64,000 nucleotides of DNA, taken from NCBI GenBank assembly GCA_947561395.2, contig OX387186.1, positions 9,847,888 through 9,911,887 of the forward strand, given 5' to 3'. Shown piece by piece: positions 32,271-43,735 of this stretch. This DNA is from Buxus sempervirens (taxonomy: Eukaryota; Streptophyta; Magnoliopsida; Buxales; Buxaceae). Every line of letters starts with the position of its first letter. The first letter of the stretch is position 1. Position numbers and translations under genes: made by a program. Under the pieces are notes generated by a model. The model saw only the letters and a list, made by a program, of their open reading frames with translations. It was not told the DNA's origin and ran no database searches.

Positions 32271-33400
32271 GCCAAATATAGGACACCTTCAGTGCACCAA
32301 TTAAAGAGAAGAGATCCCTTATCCTTAAAAGCCAAAAACCATCGTACTCGTCCATTAACCATCAGAAAGAGCAAACTCATGACGTCTTATTTATATAATT
32401 TTGCACCTAGAACCATCTAATCCAGTGGGGCTGGGTTTCCATTTCTAAATCCGAATTGAATCCGTCAAACCACCGTGTGTTTAAATAATGGACATAGGGA
32501 TTCCTGTATTCAAATATGAGAAAGTGACAGTTACATGGATTCGGTCCTGTTCTATTAAGGCGGCTCTTCATTTGTAAACATCAGATAGTATTTTGAATTA
32601 TTATCATCAAAATTTGCACAAGGTGACCTACTATACTGTTATAGATACCCTATGATACCTAGCATCTGTTTAATAAAATTGGCTGTGTTCTCTGCTCGCG
32701 TTTTGTTTGTTTTGTGCATTCTATGATTATTTTAATCATTTAATTTTAAGATTTTAAGCATTGTTAAGCTTCTGTAACTTATTTTAAATGATTTTTATTT
32801 GTTAGGATTTGTTTAGTCTAACGTTTACTGTATGCTGCCGAACATGCCGCCCAAGATACGAAATGAAATTTCGGAATGCCAGAAAATTAAAAGGAACAAA
32901 AGTGGGTTTTATTGGATTTAGGGCGATTTTCTCCATAGGGTAGGGTGATCACGCGCTTACCACTGGACCAATAACTTAAATTATTGGTTAGAGTATAACT
33001 TTACCATTGTTGGGGATGCTGGACCTTGGCCCAACATCCCCAACAATGGTAACTCCAGATGATGCCATCTGCATCATACCAGTATGAGAAAGAAGGCTAC
33101 CATTGAAGAGTGGTCCATAGATTATATTCCAATTTGGATTTCATTAGATCCGGTATATTCACTATTCCATGTCTCTAATTCTCTCTTTTAATTCTTCCTT
33201 ATCTCATTGTGCATTCAAATTTTGAGCAATCTATTCTCAAACCAACCAATCTAGTATAGAAGGCCAATGACTTGACTCATTGTGCATTCAAACTTTGAGC
33301 AATCTATTCTCAAACCAACCAATCTAGTCTAGAAGGCCAATGACTTGAACCAATCTATTAGACTAGAATTGAGCTCGGAAGTCAAAATCTATCAAAAATT
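32270..33400. repeat. Second copy of the dispersed block at 2450-3770
   Basis: It is collinear with 2450-3770 but differs in the middle. The segment at 33235-33345 contains a local tandem duplication (CAAACCAACCAATCTAGT and GAAGGCCAATGACTTGA occur twice). Confidence 0.6.
33001..33052. repeat. Perfect 18-bp hairpin
   Basis: TTACCATTGTTGGGGATG (33001-33018) is followed 16 bp later by its exact inverse (33035-33052). The matching block at about 3150 lacks it. Confidence 0.85.
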
Positions 33401-34320
33401 ACTGAGGTGTCGTTTGGCGTTCATTTTGGGAACTTCCAAGGCTTAAAATGAATTTTGAGGGGTAACAGAGCGTTTGGTAGCTACTCCAGAACTCATTCTC
33501 TCAAAATGAGAATGAGAAAAAGCATAGTTTTGTAAAAACGGCTGCGACCCCGTTTCTGGACTTTGGGAATGAGTTTTGAGATTTTGCGGTGGCAAACTTG
33601 TAAAATGAGATAAACTTTTGAATGGTGGCATAAAACGTAAATACATGAATTAGACACTTCCTCGTCGTCGAACAAGAGTCGGCCCCTCCTCTTCAACCCT
33701 TCCTTAACTCAGATGCAAGACTCCTTCTCTTCCTCATTGTGGGAATTTTTATAATCTTTTATTGCTTCCTTATTTTCTTGAATTCTAATCTGCTATTCAA
33801 TGTTTCGTCAGTTGACGTAGGTCCAAATGATTGGGTTTTGCTTCCTTGAAATCAGAACCGAAACAACGTGTAGAGCTCAATCCTGCAGATTGCGATTTAG
33901 GTATTCTTCGCTTTCCCTTTCAACAAGATTTCTTTATCTTTATCATATGAATTTCTTACAAAATCCGCTTGGAGCTTTGCTTTTGATATTTTGGAAATTC
34001 TATTGTCGAAATATGCTCGGCAACAATGGTTTTATTCCTGGTTACCTGTCTCTCTATAATTTTTCTTCCTGTTAAAATTGTTGCTATTAATCTCAGTGCA
34101 GAACCCATTCAGCCAAAAGTAGAACAACATGAAAATGGAAATATTTATTATAATATAATATTTTTATCTGCTATTTCGTGTGATTCGAATTGGGACAGCA
34201 TAATCTCTATACCTGAGAGGGTTTATGTTCTTGTAGACACCCCAAATTGCACAAATAATCATCAAAAATCATTATCTCCTTGAAAGCCAGCACAGAAATT
34301 GAAGAAAATGAATTTTACAT

Positions 34321-34462
34321 GTATCCGGCAACTCAGGCCGGATACAAGTGGTCCTCTGTGTATCCGGTGACAAATACCGGATACAGGCAGTGCTTAGTGT
34401 ATCCGGTATTATATACCGGATACGTTAAGGTCTTTGTGTATCCGACCTGATATACTGGATAC
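34321..34462 (+). promoter_or_regulatory. Array of four 25-bp hairpins, exact 39-bp period
   Basis: Hairpins start at 34321, 34360, 34399 and 34438. The arms are GTATCCGG and CCGGATAC. The third has 11-bp perfect arms (GTATCCGGTAT/ATACCGGATAC) around three bases. The fourth is worn. The TATA box is about 170 bp downstream. Confidence 0.88.
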
Positions 34463-34629
34463 GCAAGTTTTGCTCAAATTTAGGGTTTTCCGAGAGCTTT
34501 TCACTTTTACCATCATATCCCTCATTAAATGAGGGGAAATCTCGGAAATAGCCTTAGGGTTAAGGTTGGTGGGCTATAGACCTTATGTTGTGTCTACCAT
34601 TCTCACCAACCTAAACCCTAACCTTTGCC

Positions 34630-34638
34630 TATAAATAG
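34630..34638 (+). promoter_or_regulatory. TATA box of solo LTR
   Basis: TATAAATAG in the context GCCTATAAATAGGAGG, as in the LTRs at 5145 and 17056. Confidence 0.6.
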
Positions 34639-36639
34639 GAGGCTCCTCCTTAAGCAGAAAAAAAACCAACTCTTGTTTTGAATTCTCGCAAAGAAGAACT
34701 CCAAGAGAAGAAGAAGATCGCTGCGGGAGTGCTTCCAGAATCCAGGTAAGCCTCAAACCTCTCTTTAATTTCTGTATTTACATTCCTAGATCTAGATCTC
34801 TTCTTCTACCTTTCTGTAGAATAAAGCCTCTTTTTGTGTGTGGAAATCCTTCCCAAGCTCAAAGTATCTCAAGACTCCCCCTAGCCGTAAAACGTGAAGG
34901 CGGGATCTAGGAGAAACGAGACTGGGGATTGACCCTAGTGCTAGAACACATGTAGCATAAGGCTTTTGAATGATTGAAAACCGTTCTATAATCAAAGTAC
35001 CCTTGATTATCTCGAAGAACCGTGTTTAACGGGGAGAGAGAACAGAGGGAAACGATAATGGAACTGAACCCTAGGCTATTTTAGAACCTCATTTTGATGG
35101 AAATATATGCATGCTATGTTGTTCTATTAATCTTATATGGTTTCTCACATTTGCACATACATAGCACCGTTTTGACGGGATAGGCTCATATTTGGGGTTT
35201 ATTACATTCATTGTGATAAATCTCAAATAAATGGCCTCAATCAAATTCTGAAATGTTTTAAATGTTTTTCAAAAGTTTTGGATTCATCTCACACGAATCT
35301 CACACACTTGATCACAGTTTTGAGTCGGTTTTACTCAAAAGTGGCCTAACTGGACAGCACCTGTACCCTGACTTCGGACGCTCATAACTTCATCGTCCGG
35401 ATGAATTTTGGAGCGATTTCAGAACCATGGGAAAGGTGAGGCTGTCTAGTTTATGTCCACCAAATTTTATAAAGTTCCATCGAACGGATTTTTGACACCT
35501 CTCTGTCGAAGTTAAGTGGACAGTTCTGGTTCAAATACAGAACTTGTCACTTCGACAGAGCGTCATGTGTTCGTTTTAAGTCCGATTCGAGTGAGTTTTA
35601 TTTCTGAGTACTCCTTTATGAATCTATTTTCAAATCCAGTTGGTTTCATAATTTTTGGATTCCATTTGAATTATTGGTAGCCGATTTACTCAAAACTGTT
35701 CATTTGTACTTTTCTGGGTAAATCTGTGATCTTCGAGGCCTGTTCGGGAGACCACCCAAGGCACATCCGAAGGGATTTTTGTATGAGGCTAGTTTCTTTT
35801 GAAAGATGGCCATACAGACTTCAATCACACCAAATTTCGTGGATTTTAATGGAGTGGATTTTTCTATGACTCCTAGGATTTTTATCGGAATGAAGTGAAA
35901 TTTTGCATGAGACCCTTATTTACTATAATCTTTCAAATGGATTTGGTTTGATTTGATTTAAAATTGTATTTGAATGATTTCAAGACAAATGGCATTACTT
36001 TTCACCGAATTTTCCGGATTTGCCTCAACTTGGTTTTGAACAACTTTTGCTTTGATTTCTATCTTTTATGATATTCCAGAAATGATATTGACATAAGAGA
36101 GGATCTAGAATCCATTTAGATCTTCATGTGAAAATATCATACATTGGTCCTTTTTCAAGGTTTTCTATGATTTTAAGCAAGCTTTCTTATTTTTGCATGA
36201 ACATACACTTGGCAACCACTTTGTGTGGATGAATGGGGGTGCCTAACACCTTCCCCCGTTCATAATCTAATCCCCTTACCCATCTCTGGATTTGATTTTC
36301 AAGTAAGGTTATTTTTACCTTAGAATTGGCATTTTTGCACTTTTTAATGATTTTGAACATTTTGGTGTCCATTCTCACCCCAAAATTATGAATGGTGGCG
36401 ACTCTCCCACTTTTGCGTCGAGCCCCGTGTGTTGACGGAGGGATGATCATTCCGGAGATTTTCCCATATCTCACAGTTCTTCCTTGTTAAATTGTGATTC
36501 GAATTAGAATAACATTTTTCTTTTTACTTTTTGAACTTGGTGTTACGAGGTCATTTAAGGGTTTTAATTAGATCAGTAAAGTTATGTAAATTGTCATCCT
36601 TCAACAGGTTTATGTAAATTGTAAATTTTTGAGTGTAAA

Positions 36640-37005
36640 GGATAGAGATTTTTCAGTATTATTCTCGTTGTTGGAATCCCTTGGCACGATCATGGAAGCT
36701 GCAGCTTTAATGGCTATTGCCTTAGCAAATAGTGATGGAAGGCCTCCAGATTGGCAGATCTTTGCTGGAATTTTTGTCTTGCTGGTAGTAAATGCAACAA
36801 TTAGCTTTATTGAGGAAAACAATGCTTTGGGTGCACTGGATGGTATAAAGCTAGCTTGAGCACTCAAAGCATCTCACATCATTCTCAAAGGGGACTCGCA
36901 AGTCATTATCAATCTTCTCAAGAGTTCGGATCAGAATTACTCATGGCACATTCGAGGTCCTTTGATGGAGCTATATTGCATGCTTGCAATAGTGAATGCC
37001 CTTGA
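36640..37005 (+). pseudogene. Chimera of plasma-membrane H+-ATPase fragment and RNase H fragment
   Basis: The first part (about 36680-36825) encodes [20 protein letters not shown] and [12 protein letters not shown], the second transmembrane region of plant P-type H+-ATPases (AHA family). Immediately after EENNA it turns into ALDGIKLA, a stop, then KASHIILKGDSQVIINLL and SWHIRGPLMEL, the RNase H fold seen also at 20942. No catalytic ATPase part exists, so it cannot pump. The joined fragments suggest capture by a transposon. Confidence 0.7.
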
Positions 37006-37620
37006 GAGTATTATTTGTATTAATGTAATGAACTTTGCTATAAATCATGGATGTCATAAGACTTTGTGACTTTACTGATAGTTACTATCATTATGTGTTT
37101 TAACTTAATAGACATAACCAGCAAACCCGTCTTTTATTTATTATATGTTTATATTTTATTTTTATCAATCATCTTTCAACTAATATATATTGCGAGAATG
37201 ATTCAATTTTTGCAATTGAAAACATCGTTTTTAGGTGTTATATATTTGAATTATTTGGATAATATTTATAAGACAGTTTTAAGTTTTTTTTTTTTTCATT
37301 TCTTAGGTGGTTCAAGTTTTATCTTTTTAGGATCGATCAGTTTCTTATAAATATTCATGGAAAAAGAAAAAAAAATAAGGGAAAAAAATTTCATGGAACT
37401 CATTTTATTACTTGTTAACCAAACAATTTTCTGGATGAAAATTCATTATGCTACGTACTAACCAAACGCAATTAGAAAGACTTCACTCGATAAATCAACA
37501 TCATAAATTTGTAAATAATCTATAAAAGTTATGGAGATAAACCTTAACCAAGAACAAAAAACGAAGCTAAAACCTATGCAGAGCGCACTAGTTTTAGCTC
37601 CAAGAGAACGAAGAAAACAT

Positions 37621-38553
37621 CAAATATCAAATTGCAGAGATAATTAGAGAGATCTAGGTCGTCGAAGCATATAGGTTCATTCATCATTACCGGAGTAGAG
37701 TGGAGTAGGGCTTTCAATGGGTCGGATCATGATCCGTTTACCATCCATTTTCATTTAAATAATTCGATTTAATCAGGTTTTTTACCATTTAAATATCCAT
37801 TGGGTAAGATTCGGATCTGAAAATCGGATTTGTTTATATTCGAATTTGGATCAATGTCATATCCATCCAATTAAATTATACATATGTTTATAGTTTTTTT
37901 AGATTTCTAAGGATGCTTAAGTAATTTTAATATTCTTATTTTAAAATAATATATATATATATATCTTAAATATGAACCTAAGATATATATTTTAAGATTA
38001 TTTGAAATATTATTCAATATAATTATAATAAACAAAGCCTATTTAATTGGAATTTTTTGAATTCAAACATCTAATCGAATAATCGGATTTGGATACGAAT
38101 TCTATAACTATATTCGGATTTGGATTCAATAATAAGTATAAAGAATCCATAAGATATTTAATCGAATTCGGATATCCTATAATTTAATCGGATTCGAATT
38201 GTAGTGGATCTGGTCCAAATCCACTACGCCTACGCCCCTTCAAGAATACGAGCGTTGCGCCGGTTGGGCTATCACAATTCACGACCACAATAATGGTAAA
38301 CTTGTCTTTTCAATAAAAGCAAGGGAGAGAATGAAATTAAACTCTACTTTTCTGGGTACGATAGCAAAGGAAAAATATTCCTCGTGGGATCGCCAGAGTT
38401 GAAAATTACTCTTCTTCCGTGGAGAAGAGAGAAAGAGAGATCAGTTAGCGATATAACAACTGGGATCAATATGTAACGGGAAATCTAGTTTTCCTTTTTG
38501 TGATTTGAAGATTTGTAATGACATAAAAAAAATGCAACAATTTATACAGAGAA
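37621..38553. other. AT-rich spacer and presumed PPR promoter, no gene
   Basis: 37730-38230 is rich in phrases such as ATTCGGATTTGGATTC, a dispersed spacer repeat. An (AT)n tract lies near 37952. The last 200 bp before the PPR start would hold its promoter and leader, but I see no clear TATA box. Confidence 0.4.
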
Positions 38554-40698
38554 TTGGACAAATCTGTTTCAATGAAACAGTTTGCATCGATCCTTCATCG
38601 AGCATACTGCACTGGTCCTGGTCCTGGTCCTGTTCTATCAGCAAATTCTAGGATTGCTCGTTATGCTCGACTCGGTCAAATCGAAAATGCTCGAAGGGTG
38701 TTTGATGAAATGCCCACTCGAAGTGTTGTCTCTTGGAATGCAATAATTGCCGGATATTTCCAAAACAATCGACCCAATGATGCACAGCGTCTCTTCGACG
38801 CAATGCCTGAGAGGAATACGGCTTCTTGGAATGGAATGATTTCTGGATATGTTAAAACCCAAATGATTAAAGAGGCGCGTAGGTTTTTTGATACAATGCC
38901 TGAGCGGAATGTCGTTTCATGGACCTCCATGGTTAGGGGCTATGTACAAGAAGGCATAATATCGGAGGCTGAATCCCTCTTTTGGCAAATGCCTGAGAAG
39001 AATGTTATTTCATGGACAGTTATGTTGGGCGGGCTAATTCAAGACCATAGGGTTGATGACGCTCGTCGGATTTTTGATGAGATGCCAGAGAAGGATGTGG
39101 TTGCAAGGACTAATATGATATGTGGGTATTGCCAGGAAGGACATATTGCTGAAGCCCGTGAACTCTTTGATGAGATGCCAAAGCGTAATGTCATATCATG
39201 GACGGCTATGATCTCAGGCTACACGCAAAATTTACAGGTAGATGTTGCAAGGAAGCTATTTGAGGTGATGCCGGAGAAGAATGAGATATCATGGACAGCA
39301 ATGCTTTCAGGGTATGTTCAATGTGGACGGATTGCAGAAGCATCAGAGCTTTTCGAGAGAATGCCTCAAAAGTCGATTGTTTCTTGCAATGTGATGATCC
39401 TTGGATTTGCACAGAATGGGAAGGTAGCTGAAGCCAGACAGGTGTTTGATCAAATAAAGGAAAAAGATGATGGATCATGGAGTGCAATGATTAAGGGGTA
39501 TGAACAGAATGGTTGTGAATTAGAAGCACTTGAAATGTTTGCTCGGATGCAGACTTTAGGTGTTCGGCCTAATTACCCATCTTTTATTAGTGGTCTCACA
39601 GTCTCTGCTAGTTTGGCCTTACTTGATCACGGTAGGCAGATTCATGCTCAGGCAGTGAAAATGCAGTTTGAAGTTGATGTGTTTGTAGCCTCAACTTTGA
39701 TTACAATGTATGTTAAGTGTGGTGATCTTGTTAAGGCAAAACTAGTGTTTGATAGGTTTTCATCAAAGGATGTTGTTATGTGGAATTCTATGATCACAGG
39801 TTATGCCCAACATGGATTAGGAGAGGAAGCATTGGAAGTTTTTCATGACATGTGTTTGTCAGGCCTGGCACCAGATGAAGTTACCTTTGTTGGAGTTCTC
39901 TCTGCATGTAGCTACACTGGTAAGATTAAGGAAGGGCGGGAAATTTTTGAGGTAATGAGTTTAAGATATTCTATAGATCCATCAACAGAGCATTATGCTT
40001 GCATGGTTGATCTACTTGGCCGGGCAGGTTATGTAAAGGATGCAATGAATTTAATCGAAAAGATGCCAATAGAAGCTGATGCTGTTGTTTGGGGTGCTTT
40101 ATTAGGTGCATGTAGGACCCACAAGAAATTGGATTTGGCAGAAGTTGCAGCAAAGAAACTTATGCAGCTTGAGCCCAAGAATGCTGGGCCTTATGTATTG
40201 CTATCAAATATTTATGCATCCAGGGGTAGATGGCAAGATGTTGCAGAGTTGAGGAGAGTTATGAGGGTGAGGAATGTGAGCAAATCACCTGGTTGTAGTT
40301 GGATCAAGGTTGAGAAGAAGGTGCATATGTTTACTGGGGGTGATGGCTTGGACCATCCTGAACATGCAATGATTATTGGTATATTAGAGAGATTGGGTAG
40401 TCTGTTGAGGGAGGCTGGGTATTATCCTGATGGTAGCTTTGTACTGCATGATGTGGACGAGGAACAAAAGGTGCATAGCTTGGGATACCACAGTGAGAAG
40501 TTGGCTGTGGCATTTGGGCTTTTGAAGGTTCCAGAAGGAATGCCCATCAGGGTTATGAAGAACCTCCGAGTGTGTGGAGATTGCCATTCTGCAATTAAAC
40601 TGATATCCATGATCACTGGTCGAGATATCATATTAAGAGATGCCACTAGATTCCATCATTTCAAGGGTGGCTTGTGCTCCTGCAGAGACTACTGGTGA
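38554..40698 (+). CDS. Mitochondrial-type PPR protein, PLS class with E and DYW domains (At1g56690-like)
   Basis: An intronless frame of 714 codons. After a short N-terminal targeting region, about fifteen PPR motifs run from residue 30 to about 530, with repeated VVSWNAMI-, MPERNVVSW- and FDEMP-type motifs. The PG box and E region follow (SPGCSWIKVEKKVHMF, about 590), then the DYW deaminase domain. This has the zinc/active-site motifs HSEKLAVAFG and CGDCHSAIK, and the exact C-terminal residues DYW. Such proteins bind organelle RNA and direct C-to-U editing; the target here is unknown. Overall order and wording resemble Arabidopsis At1g56690 (from memory). The Met at 38572 (MKQFASIL) fits the family N-terminus better than the first Met at 38554. 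Confidence 0.93.
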   Translation: MDKSVSMKQFASILHRAYCTGPGPGPVLSANSRIARYARLGQIENARRVFDEMPTRSVVSWNAIIAGYFQNNRPNDAQRLFDAMPERNTASWNGMISGYVKTQMIKEARRFFDTMPERNVVSWTSMVRGYVQEGIISEAESLFWQMPEKNVISWTVMLGGLIQDHRVDDARRIFDEMPEKDVVARTNMICGYCQEGHIAEARELFDEMPKRNVISWTAMISGYTQNLQVDVARKLFEVMPEKNEISWTAMLSGYVQCGRIAEASELFERMPQKSIVSCNVMILGFAQNGKVAEARQVFDQIKEKDDGSWSAMIKGYEQNGCELEALEMFARMQTLGVRPNYPSFISGLTVSASLALLDHGRQIHAQAVKMQFEVDVFVASTLITMYVKCGDLVKAKLVFDRFSSKDVVMWNSMITGYAQHGLGEEALEVFHDMCLSGLAPDEVTFVGVLSACSYTGKIKEGREIFEVMSLRYSIDPSTEHYACMVDLLGRAGYVKDAMNLIEKMPIEADAVVWGALLGACRTHKKLDLAEVAAKKLMQLEPKNAGPYVLLSNIYASRGRWQDVAELRRVMRVRNVSKSPGCSWIKVEKKVHMFTGGDGLDHPEHAMIIGILERLGSLLREAGYYPDGSFVLHDVDEEQKVHSLGYHSEKLAVAFGLLKVPEGMPIRVMKNLRVCGDCHSAIKLISMITGRDIILRDATRFHHFKGGLCSCRDYW

Positions 40699-40740
40699 TT
40701 TTAGCATAATCTTCTTTTCGACTAATAATCCAGGGAAAAG

Positions 40741-40825
40741 AGGTCTTAGTAAGAGATACCAGTAGCTTCCATCACTTAAAGAATTAAGGGTGTCTTGTGC
40801 TCTTTCAGAGAATATTAGTGATTCA
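40741..40825 (+). pseudogene. Decayed duplicate of the DYW tail
   Basis: The stretch TAGTAAGAGATACCAGTAGC through CTTCCATCACTTAAAG and TGTCTTGTGCTCTTTCAGAG matches the last 80 bp of the PPR frame (40620-40700) in order. It lies 40 bp after the PPR stop. The frame is broken, so it is a decayed local duplication. Confidence 0.65.
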
Positions 40826-42411
40826 ACAGCACCATATCCTGTCTACGTATACCAAGATACCTCAGGTTCCCACTTGCTAAACTAACATAACAGAAATTAT
40901 CACTAAGCATTTGTTTCTTGCTATGAGAAACTGGCGGATTGAAGATGGAAAATCTGGCTTCATCCTGTAGCTGGCATTTCTATTCCTAACCATCTTGTAT
41001 TTACCCAAAAAGGAAGACAAATACAATCAAGATTTAGATAGATAGTCTGTACATTGGATTTTCACTTTCTATCTAAAAGTGATATCCTTTTTGGGACCCT
41101 TGGATGCCAGATCTCATTTCCTCTGCATGTTTATCAAATTGTGTGACATTTACAGCCTAGAGACAGCTAACGCAGCATGAAGTACTTTTTATCTCATTAA
41201 AATGCAACTTGAAAAGTGATATGGAGTTGCAGATTTGAGTTCTGACAATTCTAAGAATGAGAATCAGATGTTTCGAAATCAGTTTTTGGACTGATAAGTA
41301 AGCTGCTTCCATGCTGATGCCTTCTAAACCTGCTTCCAGATCACAAAATGGTAGTATTTGCTTCATGGATGGATTATAAGTAATCACTCGACGTCTGCTC
41401 TAGGATTCTGAAGGTATGCTATTGTCTATTGCATCCCAACTCAAACTAAAGTAGCTTTTAATTTCTTTTTCTTTCTCTTTCTCTTCTCATTTATAGACGC
41501 GAATGTGTTACCTGTTGGCTGTTGTTGTTGCTCTTTATTTATTCTTTTTGTTTATTATTGTTGAGTTGCTCCTTAATGGTCATAGCAGACTGCAAGAATT
41601 GCAAAATCACGCAGAGCAGCTTGGAGCATGACAAGGCAGCCAGAAACCAACACGTCATTGGCTAGAGCAAGTATCTCAACCTCCTACTGGGACAACATTT
41701 CCATGGCAATTCCAACCTATCCTCATGCAGTCCAACTTGTGACTTTCCCAACGCAGGGACAGCCATGCCATCCTCCATGAGCATATTATTCATGAATTTC
41801 CAGTACTGTGTTAAACTGAGGTAAGCAATTTCAAAGTAATTTTAAGCTTATACTCAAGGCTACTGTCATTATGAGTTATTTCTATATTTAATTCCTTTCT
41901 TTTGGAGCCAAGTAAATGTATGCTTAGACCCACCCATTTTGGTGGAACATGTAGAGCACATATTAAAAATGTCTCTTTTTTATTGATTCTTGAACAATTA
42001 CATATATTTTTCTCACTTGTCTGATCTAACTGATGATGAAAGATCAGCCCTATCTACATTCTTATCAAGTATCTCTTTTATATGTGCAGATAAGGTAGAA
42101 GCAAGGCTTGTATGTGTGTTAACTTCCTTAACAGTTACACAATGAAGACATCAATTCTTGATGATATTACCTGCTATGAAGACAGAGAAGACTTTGCAGG
42201 AAGACAGTACCAGACTGCTTGCAGCTTTCATAATGTGGCAGATGAGAAGCAAATGAACATTGTGATCCTAACATCACAGAGAAGATGGCAGCTTTCCCTT
42301 AAGTTTCCTTGAAACCTGATTTATTCTAACTTCCAGGTAAAAATAAATTTTCTAAAAAATGAAAAATTAGACCATAATTATAAATGTAAAGAACTTATAC
42401 TTAGGGGGCTG
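40826..42411. other. PPR downstream region, no gene recognised
   Basis: A frame at 42112-42312 (66 codons) has no recognised family. The region may include 3' untranslated exons of the PPR gene. No element ends were seen. Confidence 0.35.
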
Positions 42412-42578
42412 CACTCGCTACGTGCGTAGAAAACATGGGCCCACTTTGATAAACAGCCCAAGGTAGTTACAATAGTGGGGAATTGTTTTGTTTGGGGAGG
42501 GTAATATTTGGAAAAGTAAAAAGGAGGCCAGAATCTGGAGGGAATATTCCCCCCTCTTCTCTTTATTAATTGTATAGA
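42412..42578 (-). mobile_element. Helitron-like remnant, related to 12378-12544
   Basis: On the minus strand it starts near TCTATACAATTAATAAAGAG and contains GGGAATATTCC and CTACGCACGTAGCGAG near its end, the last being a hairpin-like stretch common at Helitron 3' ends. The exact 3' terminus is uncertain. Confidence 0.45.
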
Positions 42579-43735
42579 TTCACAACCTAAATTGACTTGG
42601 ATCTTTCGCCCATGGAAAAAATGGTTTGGTCATAGAGCAAATTAAAGATATGATAATATACATAATAACATTTGAAAAAAGATACAAATTTCCATTAACA
42701 TATCTTTTACTGCTAAGTGGCAGAGGCATTGCTAGGGATGTTAACGCCGTTTTGGCAAACCCTAACCCACCCCTATATAGATTTAGCCCATATAAAACCT
42801 GCTTCTAAACTTATCGGTGACTAATAGGGCAGGTTGGGGTTAACCCAATTGTACTATAAAATGCAAAAATATAAATATACCTGACGAGAATAGGCCCCTT
42901 GGGAAGCGTACCAACTATAATTTATCCTTCCCCAAAAAGCCCTTATAAATCATTGTTAAGATTCTTTGATGTAAGTGGTATAATAGTCATAACTGCCCTA
43001 ATTACCATCTCAAGGCATTCCTCATAACCTAAAAGCATTACCCCCATTTTCTTAAAAAAATTGCTGTTAAATGATGCACATGCTGAGTGTTTAGGGGTTG
43101 GGGTAGGAGGACTTGTTCCAAACCTAATCCTTCCTTAAACTTACCAAAGTGACACCAACCATCTAGAACTAAAATTCTCAGAGAAAAAGCAAACGCGGAA
43201 CCAAACGATCCAATTCATGGGCCACTCCATGATTTTCCCAGTCCACGTCTTGGTTAAAATTATTAATAATATCATGCTTCCTGAAAGTGGCTGTGTCACC
43301 GATAGATAAGCAAATTTACGCCATTAAAACACCTCAAAACATTCACAGCTACGTTTTCCATCCATTAAAATCATCCATCTTGTCCCCAAGCCTAGGACCC
43401 GATCGGTCGGTGACTTGCCCTTGCCCAGGCCTCTCAAATAATTCCAGAAAGATAAAGAAGAAAGAAAAAGCAAAAGCTGAGAAGGGGAAGAAACTCAATT
43501 TGATTCTTCGACACAAACTCTAGTACTAAAGTAATAAAAGGTCGGGAAGTAGTCACATGAAATAAGGCGGGCCTTTCTTTTGAATGAGAGTCCCACGTTC
43601 CCAATAACACCCTAACCGTCCCTCTAACTGCTACCTCCCCTTCTTCATTCACTCATTCAATTCCATTTCAGTTTCCACTCTTATGAACCAATCTATTCTT
43701 GTTGTCTATCCTCTGTTCAGATTCTAAGCAGAAAG
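42579..43735. other. Intergenic, presumed promoter and leader of the OVATE gene
   Basis: A spacer repeat with AACCCTAACCCACCCC-type phrases lies at 42735-42860. TC-rich leader-like sequence is at 43620-43735. No gene was found. Confidence 0.4.

Larger units (their letters stand above)
34232..36475 (+). mobile_element. Solo LTR, Tat/Ogre-like, 5-bp target duplication
   Basis: The element begins TGTAGACACCCCAAATTGC and ends CCATATCTCACA. GTTCT flanks both ends (34227-34231 and 36476-36480). It is 2244 bp, with GGTGGCGACTCTCCC near the 3' end, a phrase typical of Tat-lineage LTR ends. It has a TATA box and a hairpin array. There is no internal region. It differs in sequence from the LTR at 5145, so it is another family with the same plan. 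Confidence 0.85.
33405..37480. mobile_element. 4-kb insertion with captured gene fragments (Pack-type candidate)
   Basis: The block homologous to 2450-4120 is interrupted here. The left edge reads GGTGTCGTTTGGCGTTC. The right edge, on the other strand, reads ATTGCGTTTGGTTAGTACG. Both contain TTTGG phrases typical of terminal inverted repeats, but the match is weak and no target duplication was seen. It carries an H+-ATPase/RNase H chimera and the solo LTR at 34232. Confidence 0.4.

Noticed and set aside
38638..40646. Minus-strand frames opposite the PPR gene
   Set aside because: They are antisense shadows of PPR repeats.
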